Source of the DNA: Nematocida ironsii
Lineage: Eukaryota; Microsporidia
DNA: 64,000 nucleotides
NCBI GenBank assembly: GCA_001642415.1
Contig: LTDK01000174.1
Location: 62,001-126,000, forward strand
Direction of reading: 5' to 3'
The stretch's first letter is position 1, and each line of letters begins with the position of its first letter. Under the pieces are notes generated by a model. It did no database searches. It saw only the letters and a list, made by a program, of their open reading frames with translations, and was not told where the DNA came from. Both the position numbers and the translations under genes were made by a program. Shown piece after piece: positions 18,604 through 29,170 of the stretch.

Positions 18604-21600
18604 ATGGATAAATACAGCGAGGTACAGAACGCAGTGAGAGATTTGTCAAGTATGTTACAGGCACCACAGGAAGCGGTAAAGAACTACAGCAGCGGTTATA
18701 CCATGGACACTCTTATGTATAAAAAAGAGTCCGTCAGCCTGCCTAAGGAGATAGAGGAAATGGCACAGGAAGGAGGAGTTGTTGGTCTGATCGATGGAAT
18801 GTCTTCTGTTTGGGGGTCTGTAAAGGGCAAATTAGTAATATGGAACTACAGTAACCAAATGATAAGCGAAATAGAGATGAAGGCTCAGAAAGTGCAGGCT
18901 ATATTTGCCATTAAGAGGGTGAAGAACATTTTTACATCTAATGTACAGCACTGCATCCTTGTGTTTACAGAGCAGTCCATTAGCATGATGTGCCTGTGCA
19001 AGAACCCAGCCACGTACATTAGCATGGACATTTCAGTGGATCTTCCGGTGCAGATGACTTGTGTATGCGAGAACGACGCAGGAAGGATTTTTATGGGGGG
19101 AAAGGATGGAAACATATATGAATTTGTATACGCAGAGAGCAGTTGGCTAAAGGGATATACCGCAAAAATATTTTCACACACGCACGGGATAATGTCGCAT
19201 GTTCTTCCATTTCTATATGCAATGGGGCGCAAGGCTGCTGTACTGCAGATAGTTCCTACGTATAAAGGAGTGCTGGTTTTGTTCAAGGATAATACTTTAG
19301 AGGTATACGAGCTAGACAAATACTTGAAGAAAGTACGTACTGCAGACTTACAAGAGCTGAACACAACAGATAAAATACAGCTTGTGCGTGCAGATGGAAC
19401 TAGATGCCAGGCATACTTAGTTCTTTCTGATGCCACTCGGTTGTTTTTGGACTGCAATGGGTATCTTTTAGGGAAGAGGCCAATGACTCCTGCTAGAATA
19501 AGATCGCGACTAGTTGCACCAAGCTCTATAAAAGAAGAGAACTTTTACCAGATAGGAAAGAGCTTAGTAAGCTTTGGGAGAAAAGAGAGTGAAATGTTTA
19601 TCACAACAATTACACGAAACAAAACAGACACAACCGCCCCAGAGAACTGTTGTACAATTATGACTGGCACAGAGTACTTGCAAATTGCTCTGTCTGGAGA
19701 AAGTTCCTGGAAGAACCTAGCCGAAGGGCTTATTTCAGGGGAGGAAGTAGTTTGCTTAGGAGTTAACAAGATTGATATATACCACATTATGAATGGAGTG
19801 GAATTAATGGAGAGGGCAACAACAAACCCAGAGGGCATGTTTGCATTTATGCAGAGAAACGGAGCTGAGCTATCGCTTATCTCTGCTCTCTATGCAGTTG
19901 CAAGAGGAGCAACTTCGCCTGCTATAGACAGCTTTTTCAAAAAATCAGAGCCTTTGCAGAAGAAGGCTATTATCACATGCGCTGGAATAGTTGTGTATAA
20001 GGTGTGGGGTGTTGACATATACAAAATGCTAAAAGATGAGTCTGGGCTGGAAATCAGTGAGTACATTGACGAGATAGAAAGCGCGATTGCTAGAACTAAG
20101 CGACTGAAGAACTTTATTATTAAAGAGTGCATAAACATTAACAATATTCGAATTGCAGAGGACACAGTTGTAGACATGCTGGATAATATTGCAGAGACAT
20201 TATACTACATAAATATACTTATGGAGTCAGACGCTCTATATATTTTCGATGAGGCACAGAAGAAGAGCTCAAGTGAACTTGAGTTTACATATGCAAACTT
20301 CCTTCGACCAGTGACAGATTTGAGAAGAGCAACACTCAATGCTCTTGTAGATTTGAACTTAAGCCAGAAGGCAACAGTGGACAGCGTGACTAGCGAGCTC
20401 AATGAGAAGTGCTCTACACTGTTTGCTCTTACAGATACTCTGCTGCTAAAGGGGAAGGAGGCTATAGAGAAGGCCTCTCGTGCAGCAACCAGCGAGGATC
20501 GAAAGTGGTATCTAGTGAAGAGCATGGAGTTCTTCACAAAGACTGCAGCCAAAAAGTATCTTCCAGAAATTGTTGAGATGTACTCGAATGTAAAGTTTTC
20601 AAAGGGAATTCTATATGCCATCCGCGCTGGGTTCAGTTCTATTACAGAAGAAGAGGCCACCGCATATTTCAGAAAGATCGAGTGCACAGAGGAGATTCTT
20701 CTAGAGGGGCTTAAAGACGAAAGACCTGCCCTGTGCAATGCTCTGCTAAACTCTGCAATTGCAAAGATTTCAGAAGGAAGCCTTTCAGCTGATACATTGC
20801 TTAAGATAAAGTCGCCATATCTAGAGGACTATCTTGATCGGCTGGACCGAACATCTGACTCATTGGACATGTGCGATCTCATTTGGAAATACCACGCAAA
20901 GAACCAAAACTACTCAACTGCTGCCCGCTACCTGCTGCGGTCGGCGGAAAGAGTCAAGCCAGCGATTTCCTTAGAAAAAAGAATAGAGTACATATCCATT
21001 GCTAGCACTATGCAGTCAGCATCAAAGGAAAGCGACGATCCTGCACTAATGGGGCACATTAGAAACTATGTGCCTCGCCTAGGCCTTTGTGCAAAAGAAA
21101 GACTGTGTATGGCACAGAGGCAGGCAGATGTCTTGGCTGCCCTGTCTTGCGCATACAATGTTGCAGAGTGTGAAGGGTCTGCGCCACAAGAGATTATTGA
21201 GGAAACCTTTGTTCGCCTGGACACGGGCCTACTAAGCTTTGAAGAGCTGTTTGAGATATGCGTTATGTTTGGTTTTTCTGTGCTTGCACTGAAAATATCC
21301 GCAAAGGGAGAAATCGATGATCCTATTCTTATGAAAACTCTTTGGGATGATGCACTGTCTGGACCATACGACCAGTGCATTGAAATTCTGAAAGGAAACC
21401 CTGAAATCATGGCCTCTGCACCAATGGATGTAGTCTTTGATATACTTGCTAGAAAAAAGGTAGAAATGCCGCAGAGTGATGAGAACCTTGGATGTGCACT
21501 AGTAACACTGGGTATGTCTGTTATAAAATCTGCATGCATGCTAGAGCAGAAGGGAAAAAGCTCAGAGTATGCCAGTCCACGCAGTAAAAAGATTATCCTT

Positions 21601-21687
21601 GATGAAGCAATCACATTCTGCGAGATGCACAATTTAACTGAAATACGGCACCGAATTGGTTCTTTTAAGATGTCTCTGGGAATATAG
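18604..21687 (+). CDS. NUP155: Nuclear pore scaffold protein Nup155/Nup170
   Basis: 1027 residues. The N-terminal part (about 45-500) is a beta-propeller of the Nup155 type: after a short lead comes SLPKEIEEMAQEGGVVGLID and then GKLVIWNYSNQ, where animal Nup155 has LPPEIVEQF... and FMWNYE. The remaining half is a long alpha-solenoid (about 500-1020) with the conserved mid-block in which a family helix pair begins near LEISEYIDEIE. Nup155/170 anchors the inner ring of the nuclear pore. It is shorter than the typical 1390-1500 residues. The next gene converges after about 390 AT-rich bases. Confidence 0.85.
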   Translation: MDKYSEVQNAVRDLSSMLQAPQEAVKNYSSGYTMDTLMYKKESVSLPKEIEEMAQEGGVVGLIDGMSSVWGSVKGKLVIWNYSNQMISEIEMKAQKVQAIFAIKRVKNIFTSNVQHCILVFTEQSISMMCLCKNPATYISMDISVDLPVQMTCVCENDAGRIFMGGKDGNIYEFVYAESSWLKGYTAKIFSHTHGIMSHVLPFLYAMGRKAAVLQIVPTYKGVLVLFKDNTLEVYELDKYLKKVRTADLQELNTTDKIQLVRADGTRCQAYLVLSDATRLFLDCNGYLLGKRPMTPARIRSRLVAPSSIKEENFYQIGKSLVSFGRKESEMFITTITRNKTDTTAPENCCTIMTGTEYLQIALSGESSWKNLAEGLISGEEVVCLGVNKIDIYHIMNGVELMERATTNPEGMFAFMQRNGAELSLISALYAVARGATSPAIDSFFKKSEPLQKKAIITCAGIVVYKVWGVDIYKMLKDESGLEISEYIDEIESAIARTKRLKNFIIKECININNIRIAEDTVVDMLDNIAETLYYINILMESDALYIFDEAQKKSSSELEFTYANFLRPVTDLRRATLNALVDLNLSQKATVDSVTSELNEKCSTLFALTDTLLLKGKEAIEKASRAATSEDRKWYLVKSMEFFTKTAAKKYLPEIVEMYSNVKFSKGILYAIRAGFSSITEEEATAYFRKIECTEEILLEGLKDERPALCNALLNSAIAKISEGSLSADTLLKIKSPYLEDYLDRLDRTSDSLDMCDLIWKYHAKNQNYSTAARYLLRSAERVKPAISLEKRIEYISIASTMQSASKESDDPALMGHIRNYVPRLGLCAKERLCMAQRQADVLAALSCAYNVAECEGSAPQEIIEETFVRLDTGLLSFEELFEICVMFGFSVLALKISAKGEIDDPILMKTLWDDALSGPYDQCIEILKGNPEIMASAPMDVVFDILARKKVEMPQSDENLGCALVTLGMSVIKSACMLEQKGKSSEYASPRSKKIILDEAITFCEMHNLTEIRHRIGSFKMSLGI

Positions 21688-22074
21688 ACTAAATGACACA
21701 TTCTCGTTCTATAATATTATCTAGGAGCCTGTATGAGTCATTATTTTAAGAATATAAATAGCAGAGTCTTTCGATTAAAAATAGTTTAATTTTTTTCTTT
21801 TATTTCTAGTATATTTTTAATTTATTTCTGTACTGCTTGGATTATATTTTTTGTAAAAGTCTTCAGAATTTAAGTACACACTCATTGTATTTTCTAAATA
21901 AATTCATCTGAAATAAAATATCCTAAAATATAGAATTATTATTCAAACTAAAAATATAAAAAAGAAATAGGCACTTAATATAAGCACATATATCAAATAC
22001 GCCCCAATAGCTATATAAACAATCAATAGTAAATTTCAGAGTATTACACTTTATTCATTGAAACAGCCACCAGC
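21688..22074. other. AT-rich gap between convergent genes
   Basis: 3' flanks of Nup155 and APC1. No gene, no repeat element and no clear stem-loop seen. Confidence 0.7.
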
Positions 22075-25071
22075 CTATAACAGTCCAGAATAGAGATGTG
22101 CTATAAGTGCCTCTATGTATGTTGAATCAAATGTTTTAATCTTGTTTTTCTCAAAGTATGAGGTTATAATGTCTACAGCAGCCTTTTTGTCTACAGGCGA
22201 GGAAGTCAGCAGATCATTCTCAATATCTGCAGGAAGCACTTCATTCACAAAGCATGTATCTCTATCATCAACCGGAACCAAAGAGAGAAGATAGAAGTGT
22301 CTTATTACCTGGAATGCATCCTGGTCCTCTGGAGTGAGCGGAAACTCTGGATAAAAGCTGGTTACTAGGAATGCAATTGACTCTTGGGAAGAAGACAGCC
22401 GCATAGATCCGCACCCAGGCGCAAGGATTGACAGACACATTTTTATGTGCTGAATTCTCCCATAGCGCATGCCATACTGCTCTCTGTATATCCCAGAAAA
22501 TGGACAAAAGTCTGTTATTTTTGTTAGAAAATCTACACACTTTACAGAATCAAGCAGTCGCTGGCAAGTGCTTAGAAGACAGAGGTCGCCTGAGGCATTA
22601 AGAAGCAAGCAGGATGCAAGAAGAGTATAGTCCAGTAGAATAGAGTGTGCGCAGCTGCTTTCTAGGCTGTACAGCAGATTTGTAATCTGGTCAAGAAACT
22701 CCGCAGGCGGCTTTGTATTTTCCTCTGGGATTAAAAGAAGCCCATACCCAAAGATTTTTCCTGCAATACTATATGCCTCTTCTACACTTATATCCTCTGC
22801 AGCAGCATCGGAAAAAGTCTTTTCATACCCATCAATAGCACCAATCACCAGAACTATCATGAGCGAAGAGTAAAACCGGTTTAAAGGAATAGAGTGTGCT
22901 GGAATCTCTTCAAGCAGGCTTGATATTTTCTCCCAGCCACTTCGCATGTGCACCAGCCCATTAACAATAATTTCACATGTTCGATCAGGGAGTCTAATAT
23001 ACTCCCGGAGATGCGATCCAAGTGTTATATATGCAAAGGAAAATGCCGCAGCCACCCGGTGATGCTTGTCATAGTACTCTTTTTTAGACAGTGGGTCATT
23101 GTTCTTTGAGACTATCACACCCCGCCTTTGCATATACTCTATAAGAGACTTTTTTGCAAATAAGTCATCTTGCCCTATGTACAATATTCCAAGGGAAAGT
23201 ACACTCCACATTAAAAGATGTCCAGGAGATGTGGACAGCCGCATATTAAACCATATAATGGCGGCATGATCCTTGTTTCCCGTGCCTTTTATAATAAAGG
23301 AGTTCCCTAGGATGGTAGCTGCAATTAGAAGAGTGTCATGACTCTTTGACAGCGAGAGAATAAGAGACCGAGACAGATTCAACTTTTCTCCAATTGACAG
23401 GTTGCTCTGGCACACAGATGTTTTCAGACCAAATCCAAATATTGCACCAGCTAGTGACATTAGCATAGTTGGCGACATAACATCAATGTGGCTTGTTGAT
23501 ATAAATGGCCTATTTGGAATTGACAGAGCAGTTGCCACAGCAAAATGGAAGGAAGGCCACATGCTGTCCCACTCAGTCAGGTCTGTAATAGTAACCACAT
23601 GGTTGTTCTTTTTCAAAAAAACTTTCATTTGAGGAACCTGAAACACATTGATCTGGCCGTTGCGGTTTAGAAGAAAGACCCCTCTACCAACAGAGGCAAT
23701 TGTTGAGAAGACAAATGCTTTCTTTCGCCTGTTCTCTGTGTCATATACATCAAATAGAAAATCTCCTATCTGATGGCCGGAGAGAAGCCGTTTGCACTCT
23801 TCTATTACCCCAGTATTGCACAGGCGGCGCGGCACACTTTGGATGTGCTCTGGGTCATCTAGAGTATGTGCAATGTTTTCCCCTGTTACAGGCGCTTCTT
23901 TTTTCTTTACAGAACTTTGGTCGCTCTGTATAAGCACATATCCTAGATTTTTTGACCTATGCAGAAATCTTTCATCATAAGAAAATAGCTCGTATATAAG
24001 CGCCTTGTCTGGGATAGAAGAAGAACTGAGCATCCTGAAAAGGTATGCCAATTTTCGATTGGATTTTTTAATTCTCTCTGCAATTTCACCAAAAAGAGGA
24101 GTTTTAATACTATCTACAGATTTGATAAGATGCACCACACCCTCCAAATGCGCAGAAATCTTTTTTATCTGTCTTTTTGATAGCTGTGAAATTTCCTGTG
24201 AAAGTAAATTGTCAAGAGAGCTGTCTAAAGATGAAGTATATGACTTAAGCACGCCATGCATGTTTTTTGATGGCAAAACAGATGAAAACAGTCGCTGTCC
24301 TTTTGTTGCATACTTAATAAAGTCTGTAACTTCTTTTATATTATATTTTCCCTGCTTAATTATCTCTATCTGTGAAAGCGCCTTCTGTGTAATGTACTTG
24401 AGCTGTTGTTCATTGGAGTGCTCAGATAGATTAATTAGAAGACCATACTCATTCACCACTTCCTGCCCATTTACTAAAAAGTAAGCCCCTCGCTTCATTT
24501 TAATAGGCACAACGCTCTCCACTCTCTTAGAAAAAGGTATGTATTCTCCCTCCCGTTTTATTTCTGACTCATTAGATTGCCTGCGCATACTGCGTATAAT
24601 AATTTTATTTGTCTCTGCCACTAGATGCCGTGTTCCTCTGATCCACACACCAAGAACATCTTCCTGCTGTGACGAAAACAGTAGAACAGGCGTTGGCGGC
24701 ACCCCCTTATATACATTTAGATAGTTTTTTCCTTCTGTGCAGAATAAAAGCACAAATCTGTCCTTATCCGCCGATACAATATTAAATGGTACATTCTGAA
24801 TAGAATAAGAGTGCACAGTCTCATAGGGATGGGTTATATAGATAAGATGCTCGCTGTTCTCTTCAGAATATATGACACCATTTGATAAAATACCACAGCT
24901 ATTTATTTGCCCCGTGGGATACTTTATGATTTCGCCACTCTTTTCTACAAAAACAATAGACCTCTCCAGCACAACCGCAGTGTGACTGCAAATCCTCCCA
25001 CAGCCCAAAATTGATTCTTCAAACTTGTATGCGGTTTTCGCAGTCCTAAGAGTGCATCCCGTCCACTTCAT
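22075..25071 (-). CDS. APC1: Anaphase-promoting complex subunit APC1
   Basis: 998 residues. The N-terminal half (about 1-220) is beta-rich, consistent with the APC1 propeller. Residues about 540-800 contain proteasome/cyclosome (PC) repeats typical of APC1: LAGAIFGFGLKTS, then LLIAATILG, then LLMWSVLSLGILYIGQ and VAAAFSFAYITLGSH. These match the repeated (A/G)hhLGhGLhhxG pattern of human APC1. Human APC1 has 1944 residues, so this version is halved. APC1 is the main scaffold of the ubiquitin ligase that drives anaphase and mitotic exit in the nucleus. It is followed on the same strand by Dim1. Confidence 0.82.
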   Translation of the reverse strand: MKWTGCTLRTAKTAYKFEESILGCGRICSHTAVVLERSIVFVEKSGEIIKYPTGQINSCGILSNGVIYSEENSEHLIYITHPYETVHSYSIQNVPFNIVSADKDRFVLLFCTEGKNYLNVYKGVPPTPVLLFSSQQEDVLGVWIRGTRHLVAETNKIIIRSMRRQSNESEIKREGEYIPFSKRVESVVPIKMKRGAYFLVNGQEVVNEYGLLINLSEHSNEQQLKYITQKALSQIEIIKQGKYNIKEVTDFIKYATKGQRLFSSVLPSKNMHGVLKSYTSSLDSSLDNLLSQEISQLSKRQIKKISAHLEGVVHLIKSVDSIKTPLFGEIAERIKKSNRKLAYLFRMLSSSSIPDKALIYELFSYDERFLHRSKNLGYVLIQSDQSSVKKKEAPVTGENIAHTLDDPEHIQSVPRRLCNTGVIEECKRLLSGHQIGDFLFDVYDTENRRKKAFVFSTIASVGRGVFLLNRNGQINVFQVPQMKVFLKKNNHVVTITDLTEWDSMWPSFHFAVATALSIPNRPFISTSHIDVMSPTMLMSLAGAIFGFGLKTSVCQSNLSIGEKLNLSRSLILSLSKSHDTLLIAATILGNSFIIKGTGNKDHAAIIWFNMRLSTSPGHLLMWSVLSLGILYIGQDDLFAKKSLIEYMQRRGVIVSKNNDPLSKKEYYDKHHRVAAAFSFAYITLGSHLREYIRLPDRTCEIIVNGLVHMRSGWEKISSLLEEIPAHSIPLNRFYSSLMIVLVIGAIDGYEKTFSDAAAEDISVEEAYSIAGKIFGYGLLLIPEENTKPPAEFLDQITNLLYSLESSCAHSILLDYTLLASCLLLNASGDLCLLSTCQRLLDSVKCVDFLTKITDFCPFSGIYREQYGMRYGRIQHIKMCLSILAPGCGSMRLSSSQESIAFLVTSFYPEFPLTPEDQDAFQVIRHFYLLSLVPVDDRDTCFVNEVLPADIENDLLTSSPVDKKAAVDIITSYFEKNKIKTFDSTYIEALIAHLYSGLL

Positions 25072-25184
25072 AAATAAAAAAGAAGATTCGCATCTAAATA
25101 AATACTAATTTATTATTCCAGACTGCTTAACCAAAACAGGCACACTAAAACTATAGAACAAAAGACGGTTTGTTATAGACTCAC

Positions 25185-25643
25185 TCAAGTTTCCTGTTTC
25201 TCGAGCTTTCTTACTGATTTCTTATTTTCAAAGTATGTCCCATAAACATTGATTATTTTCTTATTATGGGTTATTCCTTGGTGCACCATAATTAAAAGAG
25301 ACAGCATTTCTTCCACCCCCGGAATATACTCGCATATCTGAAAGCTTGGCCTCTTGCAAAACGAAACATAAATGGGTGCGCCCTTGGTAAAGAAAACAAG
25401 AATGTGCCGAGTCTCCTCTGTTATGTTGTACTTTTTGCGGAGTAATTCTGTCACATCTCTTGTTTCGTATGCTGCAATTGCAAAATATCTGCTCACCATT
25501 TGATTTATTGACGCAAGCATTCTGTCCAGGCGCTCGCACTCTTTCTCTGCTGCATACCCAAATCGAACCAGAAGAATTCGCTTCTCCTTCAGAAGGTCAT
25601 CAAACATTTGGTCTGACATAATATTGTTCAGATAGAAAGACAT
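25185..25643 (-). CDS. DIB1: U5 snRNP thioredoxin-like protein Dim1/Dib1
   Basis: 152 residues with a thioredoxin fold lacking the CxxC active site. The block ILLVRFGYAAEKECERLDRM matches VVVIRFGHDWDPTCMKMDE of human DIM1. The following AIAAYETRDVTELLRKKYNI corresponds to the stretch ending DITEVPDFNKMYEL, and ILVFFTKG to VMFFFRNK. The length agrees with the family (142). The protein sits in the U4/U6.U5 tri-snRNP and must leave before the spliceosome becomes active. Its presence implies a spliceosome, or at least its recent past, although no intron is visible in this window. A second in-frame Met (residue 9) could be the start. It lies 51 bases from the Listerin start region's partner end and 113 from APC1. 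Confidence 0.82.
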   Translation of the reverse strand: MSFYLNNIMSDQMFDDLLKEKRILLVRFGYAAEKECERLDRMLASINQMVSRYFAIAAYETRDVTELLRKKYNITEETRHILVFFTKGAPIYVSFCKRPSFQICEYIPGVEEMLSLLIMVHQGITHNKKIINVYGTYFENKKSVRKLEKQET

Positions 25644-25694
25644 TCATATAAGCTGCCACCTAAAGTATATATAGAAAGATAGGTGATATTTATT

Positions 25695-28600
25695 TTAAGA
25701 TGCGATTTCTTCTCTACAGATAGGACAGAGATTTTTACTTCTCTTTAACCAAGTCTTTAGACAAATGCCGTGGAACTGGTTACTGCACTTTGCACAAGTT
25801 GTGTCTGGGAAGCTTTTGGAAACTTCGTCCACCATGAAGAAGCAAATTCCGCACTCCTCAATTTCATCAATTGTTCTGTCAAGGGCCAGCTTCCACAGAA
25901 CCAATGCTTCTCCTACCCTGCAGTGCTCAGCCATTAACATCTGTATTCTAAGAAGAAGTCGTTGTAGACGCTGCTTCTTAACTCCTACACAGCGGATGAT
26001 TTTTATTTCTGGTATAGTAAGCGGATAGTCCTTGGGGAAGTTGATGTTAACCTCTAATTCAGACTCTTCTATCTTATACAAAACAACTAGAATATGTGTC
26101 TCTGCGATGGTTTTAACCTTGATCTCAACGCCCTGCAGTGGCCGGCTGGCTTCTTCTCTGATAAGATTTGGGGTGACTCGGCTAATGAAGTACTTTTGCA
26201 CTCGTCTAACATTTCGGCTGCTCTTAAAGAATATACGAAGAAGGACAGGGAAGTTTTTAGCAAACAGCCCAAGAAGGTCCAAAGCATCTGACTCGCTTGA
26301 TATTAAGAAAGGAAGCCACTTGCACTCAGCGCGAACCATAGTGGATATTAAAGACAGAAGTTCAATTGACCGGATCTCACTGCAGATTGCTAAAAACAGC
26401 CGCCACTCGTATGCATTCATGTTTTTTATATCCTGGATGGCAGGAATGTCAAAAAGCATATAGAATATTTCTGCATCAATCGCACCCTCTTCAACCTTTG
26501 ACATGCTGTAAACATTGAGAACAGAGTTCGCATAGTGCTTTGCTATGCTCTTTAAAATCGGATTATACATCTCACTGCGGTATGCAGCAGCACCGGCTGT
26601 CCATGCACAGTCACTTCTAATACACGCAGCGGCCTTTTCTGGGAACTTTTCAAGATACGCCTGCATGTGCCGGATGTCTTCTTGGCACACAAATGAGAAG
26701 TCTATTTCTTCTATGCTGTTTAATGCCGTGCTGTTTTGTATTGATAAAGAGAGTACTCTATAATGAAGATTCTGTGCTTCCTTAAATGTCAGAGATAGTG
26801 CTTTATGCCCCGTGCTTCTTTGTATTCTCAGAAGAAGGTATGCTAATACAGCTCTGCTTTTATTTTGAAGATTGCTCAGTGTAACAGATGGAAGCTTTAT
26901 GCCCAAATCTGCATGAATTTCATTTCCAAGTAGTGTTTCTATGTATATTGAAACAATGCTTTTGGCAAGATCTCTTTCTTCTTCAGTGCACTCTGCGCTT
27001 TCCTCTTCTATTCTGGCAGAGAGTCTGTGTATTAATGCAGGCACTTGTTTCTCTTGCACGCTCTTCCAAAAGATCATTGCATTGGCTATTTTGCCTATAA
27101 GACCGGTTAGATACACACACTTATCAATAATTAGTTCACTATTTTCCAAAGTTGGTAGGACAGTTTGTGTCTGAAGTATTTTCTGTAAGAACCCAGATAA
27201 ATTCACATTTCCTAGAGATAAAAGAACTTTTTTCCACTTTAAGTGTGCCTGTCCGAATAGATATGCATTATTTGCCTGTTTTACCTCTGCATTCTCCATG
27301 ATCTCTTCCAGCTCAATGCACTCATCAAGCACATTCTGCGTTCCAGTTGCATTTTTGTTTGCATCGTCTATAATGTATTTATATACACTGTCTTCTTCTA
27401 CTGCTTCCTTTTCTATAAGATATATAAGGTAGTTCTCCTCTATATCCCCACTAAGCACAAACTTTTCTGGGAAGTCATACTTTGTATACGTCGTGGTTGT
27501 GTATATACGGCTGAGCATTCTAAGTCCATACTTCTGCTTAACAGAGCCCTTTAACATCTCATATACCTCTTGTATTACATCAGCTGGTTCTTTCTCTATC
27601 TTGTCCATAAGATACAGCATAAGCTCATCGGAGAGGCCTTTCAGTATTTTTTCAATGAACAGCTTATGCTTAAACATAAGATCTATTGTTCTTCTAGTTG
27701 TAAGAGAAGGGTGCTGCGCGGCAACATATATGTGCTCTTCTTGGCCCATTCCCTCTTCTTCTTTAAAGAAAAATGGCGGAAGAACCCGAACGCCCTCTTC
27801 AAAAATACTTTCTTTCTTAAGGAACCCTATGCTTATTTGAGATATCATTTCTCTGCTGATGTCTTCTATCTTGTCACCAAGCAAATCAGCCCGAATAATT
27901 CTTTCTTTAAATGTGAGCTCGCCATACACTCGCACATCCCGTACAGGGTGCGCTTGTAGCACCTCATTTACTCTGTTGTAGCAGCCAATTGTGTTCACAT
28001 ACGGGAAGTCTTTCTTCTCCAACTTTATGTGCTCAAATCCTGTAGTGTTTCCCTGCAGCAACTTTTTAAGAACAAGTCTTCTGTCATTTGTTATGTCTAA
28101 CAGCACAGAGAAAAGAACTCCTGGCAAATGCTCACAGTTCTGCACAAAAAGAATACTGCCATATTCTTCAACCAGCTTTCTAAATTTCTCAGTGCCAACA
28201 ATAGATAAAAATGTGTTGTCTTCTACTTTTGCACAGTCTTTTATCAGCTCCTCTACTGTATATCCATCCTGAATAGCAGCAAACACTTTCCATTTATCTG
28301 ATATATTTTTGGATGCAATGGCAGTATCAAGCACCGCCTCTTTTATTTCAGCACATATCTGTCCTTTTTCTTCAAGGGATTTTACTAACTTAGAAAGTAT
28401 GCACAACTCCTGGGCGGTTTTTGCTTTTTTAATTGTTTCTGGGCATATATCAACTGTCTTCTCCGATGCACTTTCAACAATCTTGCTTTTTATGTACATT
28501 TCAACAGTTGCCGTTTTATTATATGTAGTCAGAAGTGGCTTCAGCTCCTGGTTCTTGCTAAGAATCTTTATTACTTTGTATCCGGCTTTATTTGGCGAAG

Positions 28601-28904
28601 AAAGAAACATGTGCATCCACTGACACATACTGCTTCTTCGTATCTCAAGAGAACTCTTCTTTATAACAGATAAAAGAATCTCAGAAACATGAGTTGGCAC
28701 TGGCTCTTGCGCGTTCTTGCACAGTATAGGCATTGTATCGTATAAGCACTGCGCGACAGAGTCAATGGGTAATTTGTCCAGATCATTAACAATGCGTGCC
28801 AGTGCTTTACAGCGTGTGTTTATGTCTTTTTTTTGCACAAGCGAGAAATACGACAGAACTGTTGTGTCCACATACCCGCTCTTAACAGATTCAAAAGGAT
28901 TCAT
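25695..28904 (-). CDS. LTN1: Listerin, ribosome quality-control E3 ubiquitin ligase
   Basis: 1069 residues. The N-terminus starts MNPFESVKSGYVD and then YFSLVQKKDINTRCKALARI, which resembles the conserved Listerin start where HEAT repeats begin. A long alpha-solenoid follows. The last 55 residues form a RING-type zinc finger with spacing CGIC...CAKC...HGIC...CPIC, preceded by an RWD-like beta segment (ELEVNINFPKDYPLTIPEI). This order of HEAT rod, RWD and C-terminal RING defines Ltn1. Listerin binds 60S subunits with stalled nascent chains and ubiquitinates the peptide. Yeast Ltn1 has 1562 residues, so the rod is shortened. The start is preceded by the T-rich string TATTTTTGT. A cluster of TTCGGGTTAT-like elements lies upstream. 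Confidence 0.92.
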   Translation of the reverse strand: MNPFESVKSGYVDTTVLSYFSLVQKKDINTRCKALARIVNDLDKLPIDSVAQCLYDTMPILCKNAQEPVPTHVSEILLSVIKKSSLEIRRSSMCQWMHMFLSSPNKAGYKVIKILSKNQELKPLLTTYNKTATVEMYIKSKIVESASEKTVDICPETIKKAKTAQELCILSKLVKSLEEKGQICAEIKEAVLDTAIASKNISDKWKVFAAIQDGYTVEELIKDCAKVEDNTFLSIVGTEKFRKLVEEYGSILFVQNCEHLPGVLFSVLLDITNDRRLVLKKLLQGNTTGFEHIKLEKKDFPYVNTIGCYNRVNEVLQAHPVRDVRVYGELTFKERIIRADLLGDKIEDISREMISQISIGFLKKESIFEEGVRVLPPFFFKEEEGMGQEEHIYVAAQHPSLTTRRTIDLMFKHKLFIEKILKGLSDELMLYLMDKIEKEPADVIQEVYEMLKGSVKQKYGLRMLSRIYTTTTYTKYDFPEKFVLSGDIEENYLIYLIEKEAVEEDSVYKYIIDDANKNATGTQNVLDECIELEEIMENAEVKQANNAYLFGQAHLKWKKVLLSLGNVNLSGFLQKILQTQTVLPTLENSELIIDKCVYLTGLIGKIANAMIFWKSVQEKQVPALIHRLSARIEEESAECTEEERDLAKSIVSIYIETLLGNEIHADLGIKLPSVTLSNLQNKSRAVLAYLLLRIQRSTGHKALSLTFKEAQNLHYRVLSLSIQNSTALNSIEEIDFSFVCQEDIRHMQAYLEKFPEKAAACIRSDCAWTAGAAAYRSEMYNPILKSIAKHYANSVLNVYSMSKVEEGAIDAEIFYMLFDIPAIQDIKNMNAYEWRLFLAICSEIRSIELLSLISTMVRAECKWLPFLISSESDALDLLGLFAKNFPVLLRIFFKSSRNVRRVQKYFISRVTPNLIREEASRPLQGVEIKVKTIAETHILVVLYKIEESELEVNINFPKDYPLTIPEIKIIRCVGVKKQRLQRLLLRIQMLMAEHCRVGEALVLWKLALDRTIDEIEECGICFFMVDEVSKSFPDTTCAKCSNQFHGICLKTWLKRSKNLCPICREEIAS

Positions 28905-28989
28905 ACAAAAATAAATATTTGCAATTAAATACCAGATAATAACATCTGTCAGTTACTAGCACAGAAGAAATAAACAGCTTATATATAAT

Positions 28990-29169
28990 CCGGCATAACC
29001 CAAAATGCTATAGAATGCGTATAATACAGTGGTATAGTAGATTTTGGCTGTGGTATACACAGAAATACTAAAAATATCATTTATTATTTGAATTTTCGGA
29101 GTACTATATGTATGCACATATACCCGAACTTTTCTAGTCAGGCCTAGCAGATATAACCCGAAATTTAAA
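28990..29169. promoter_or_regulatory. Cluster of four TTCGGGTTAT-like sites
   Basis: Between TyrRS and Listerin. On the minus strand: ATTTTGGGTTATGCCGG (28990-29006), AGTTCGGGTATAT (29118-29130) and AAATTTCGGGTTATAT (29151-29166), the last with an exact core. On the + strand: AATTTTCGGAGTACTAT (29091-29107). The minus-strand sites point toward the Listerin start, 86-260 bases away. This is the densest grouping in the window. Confidence 0.45.
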
Positions 29170-29170
29170 A

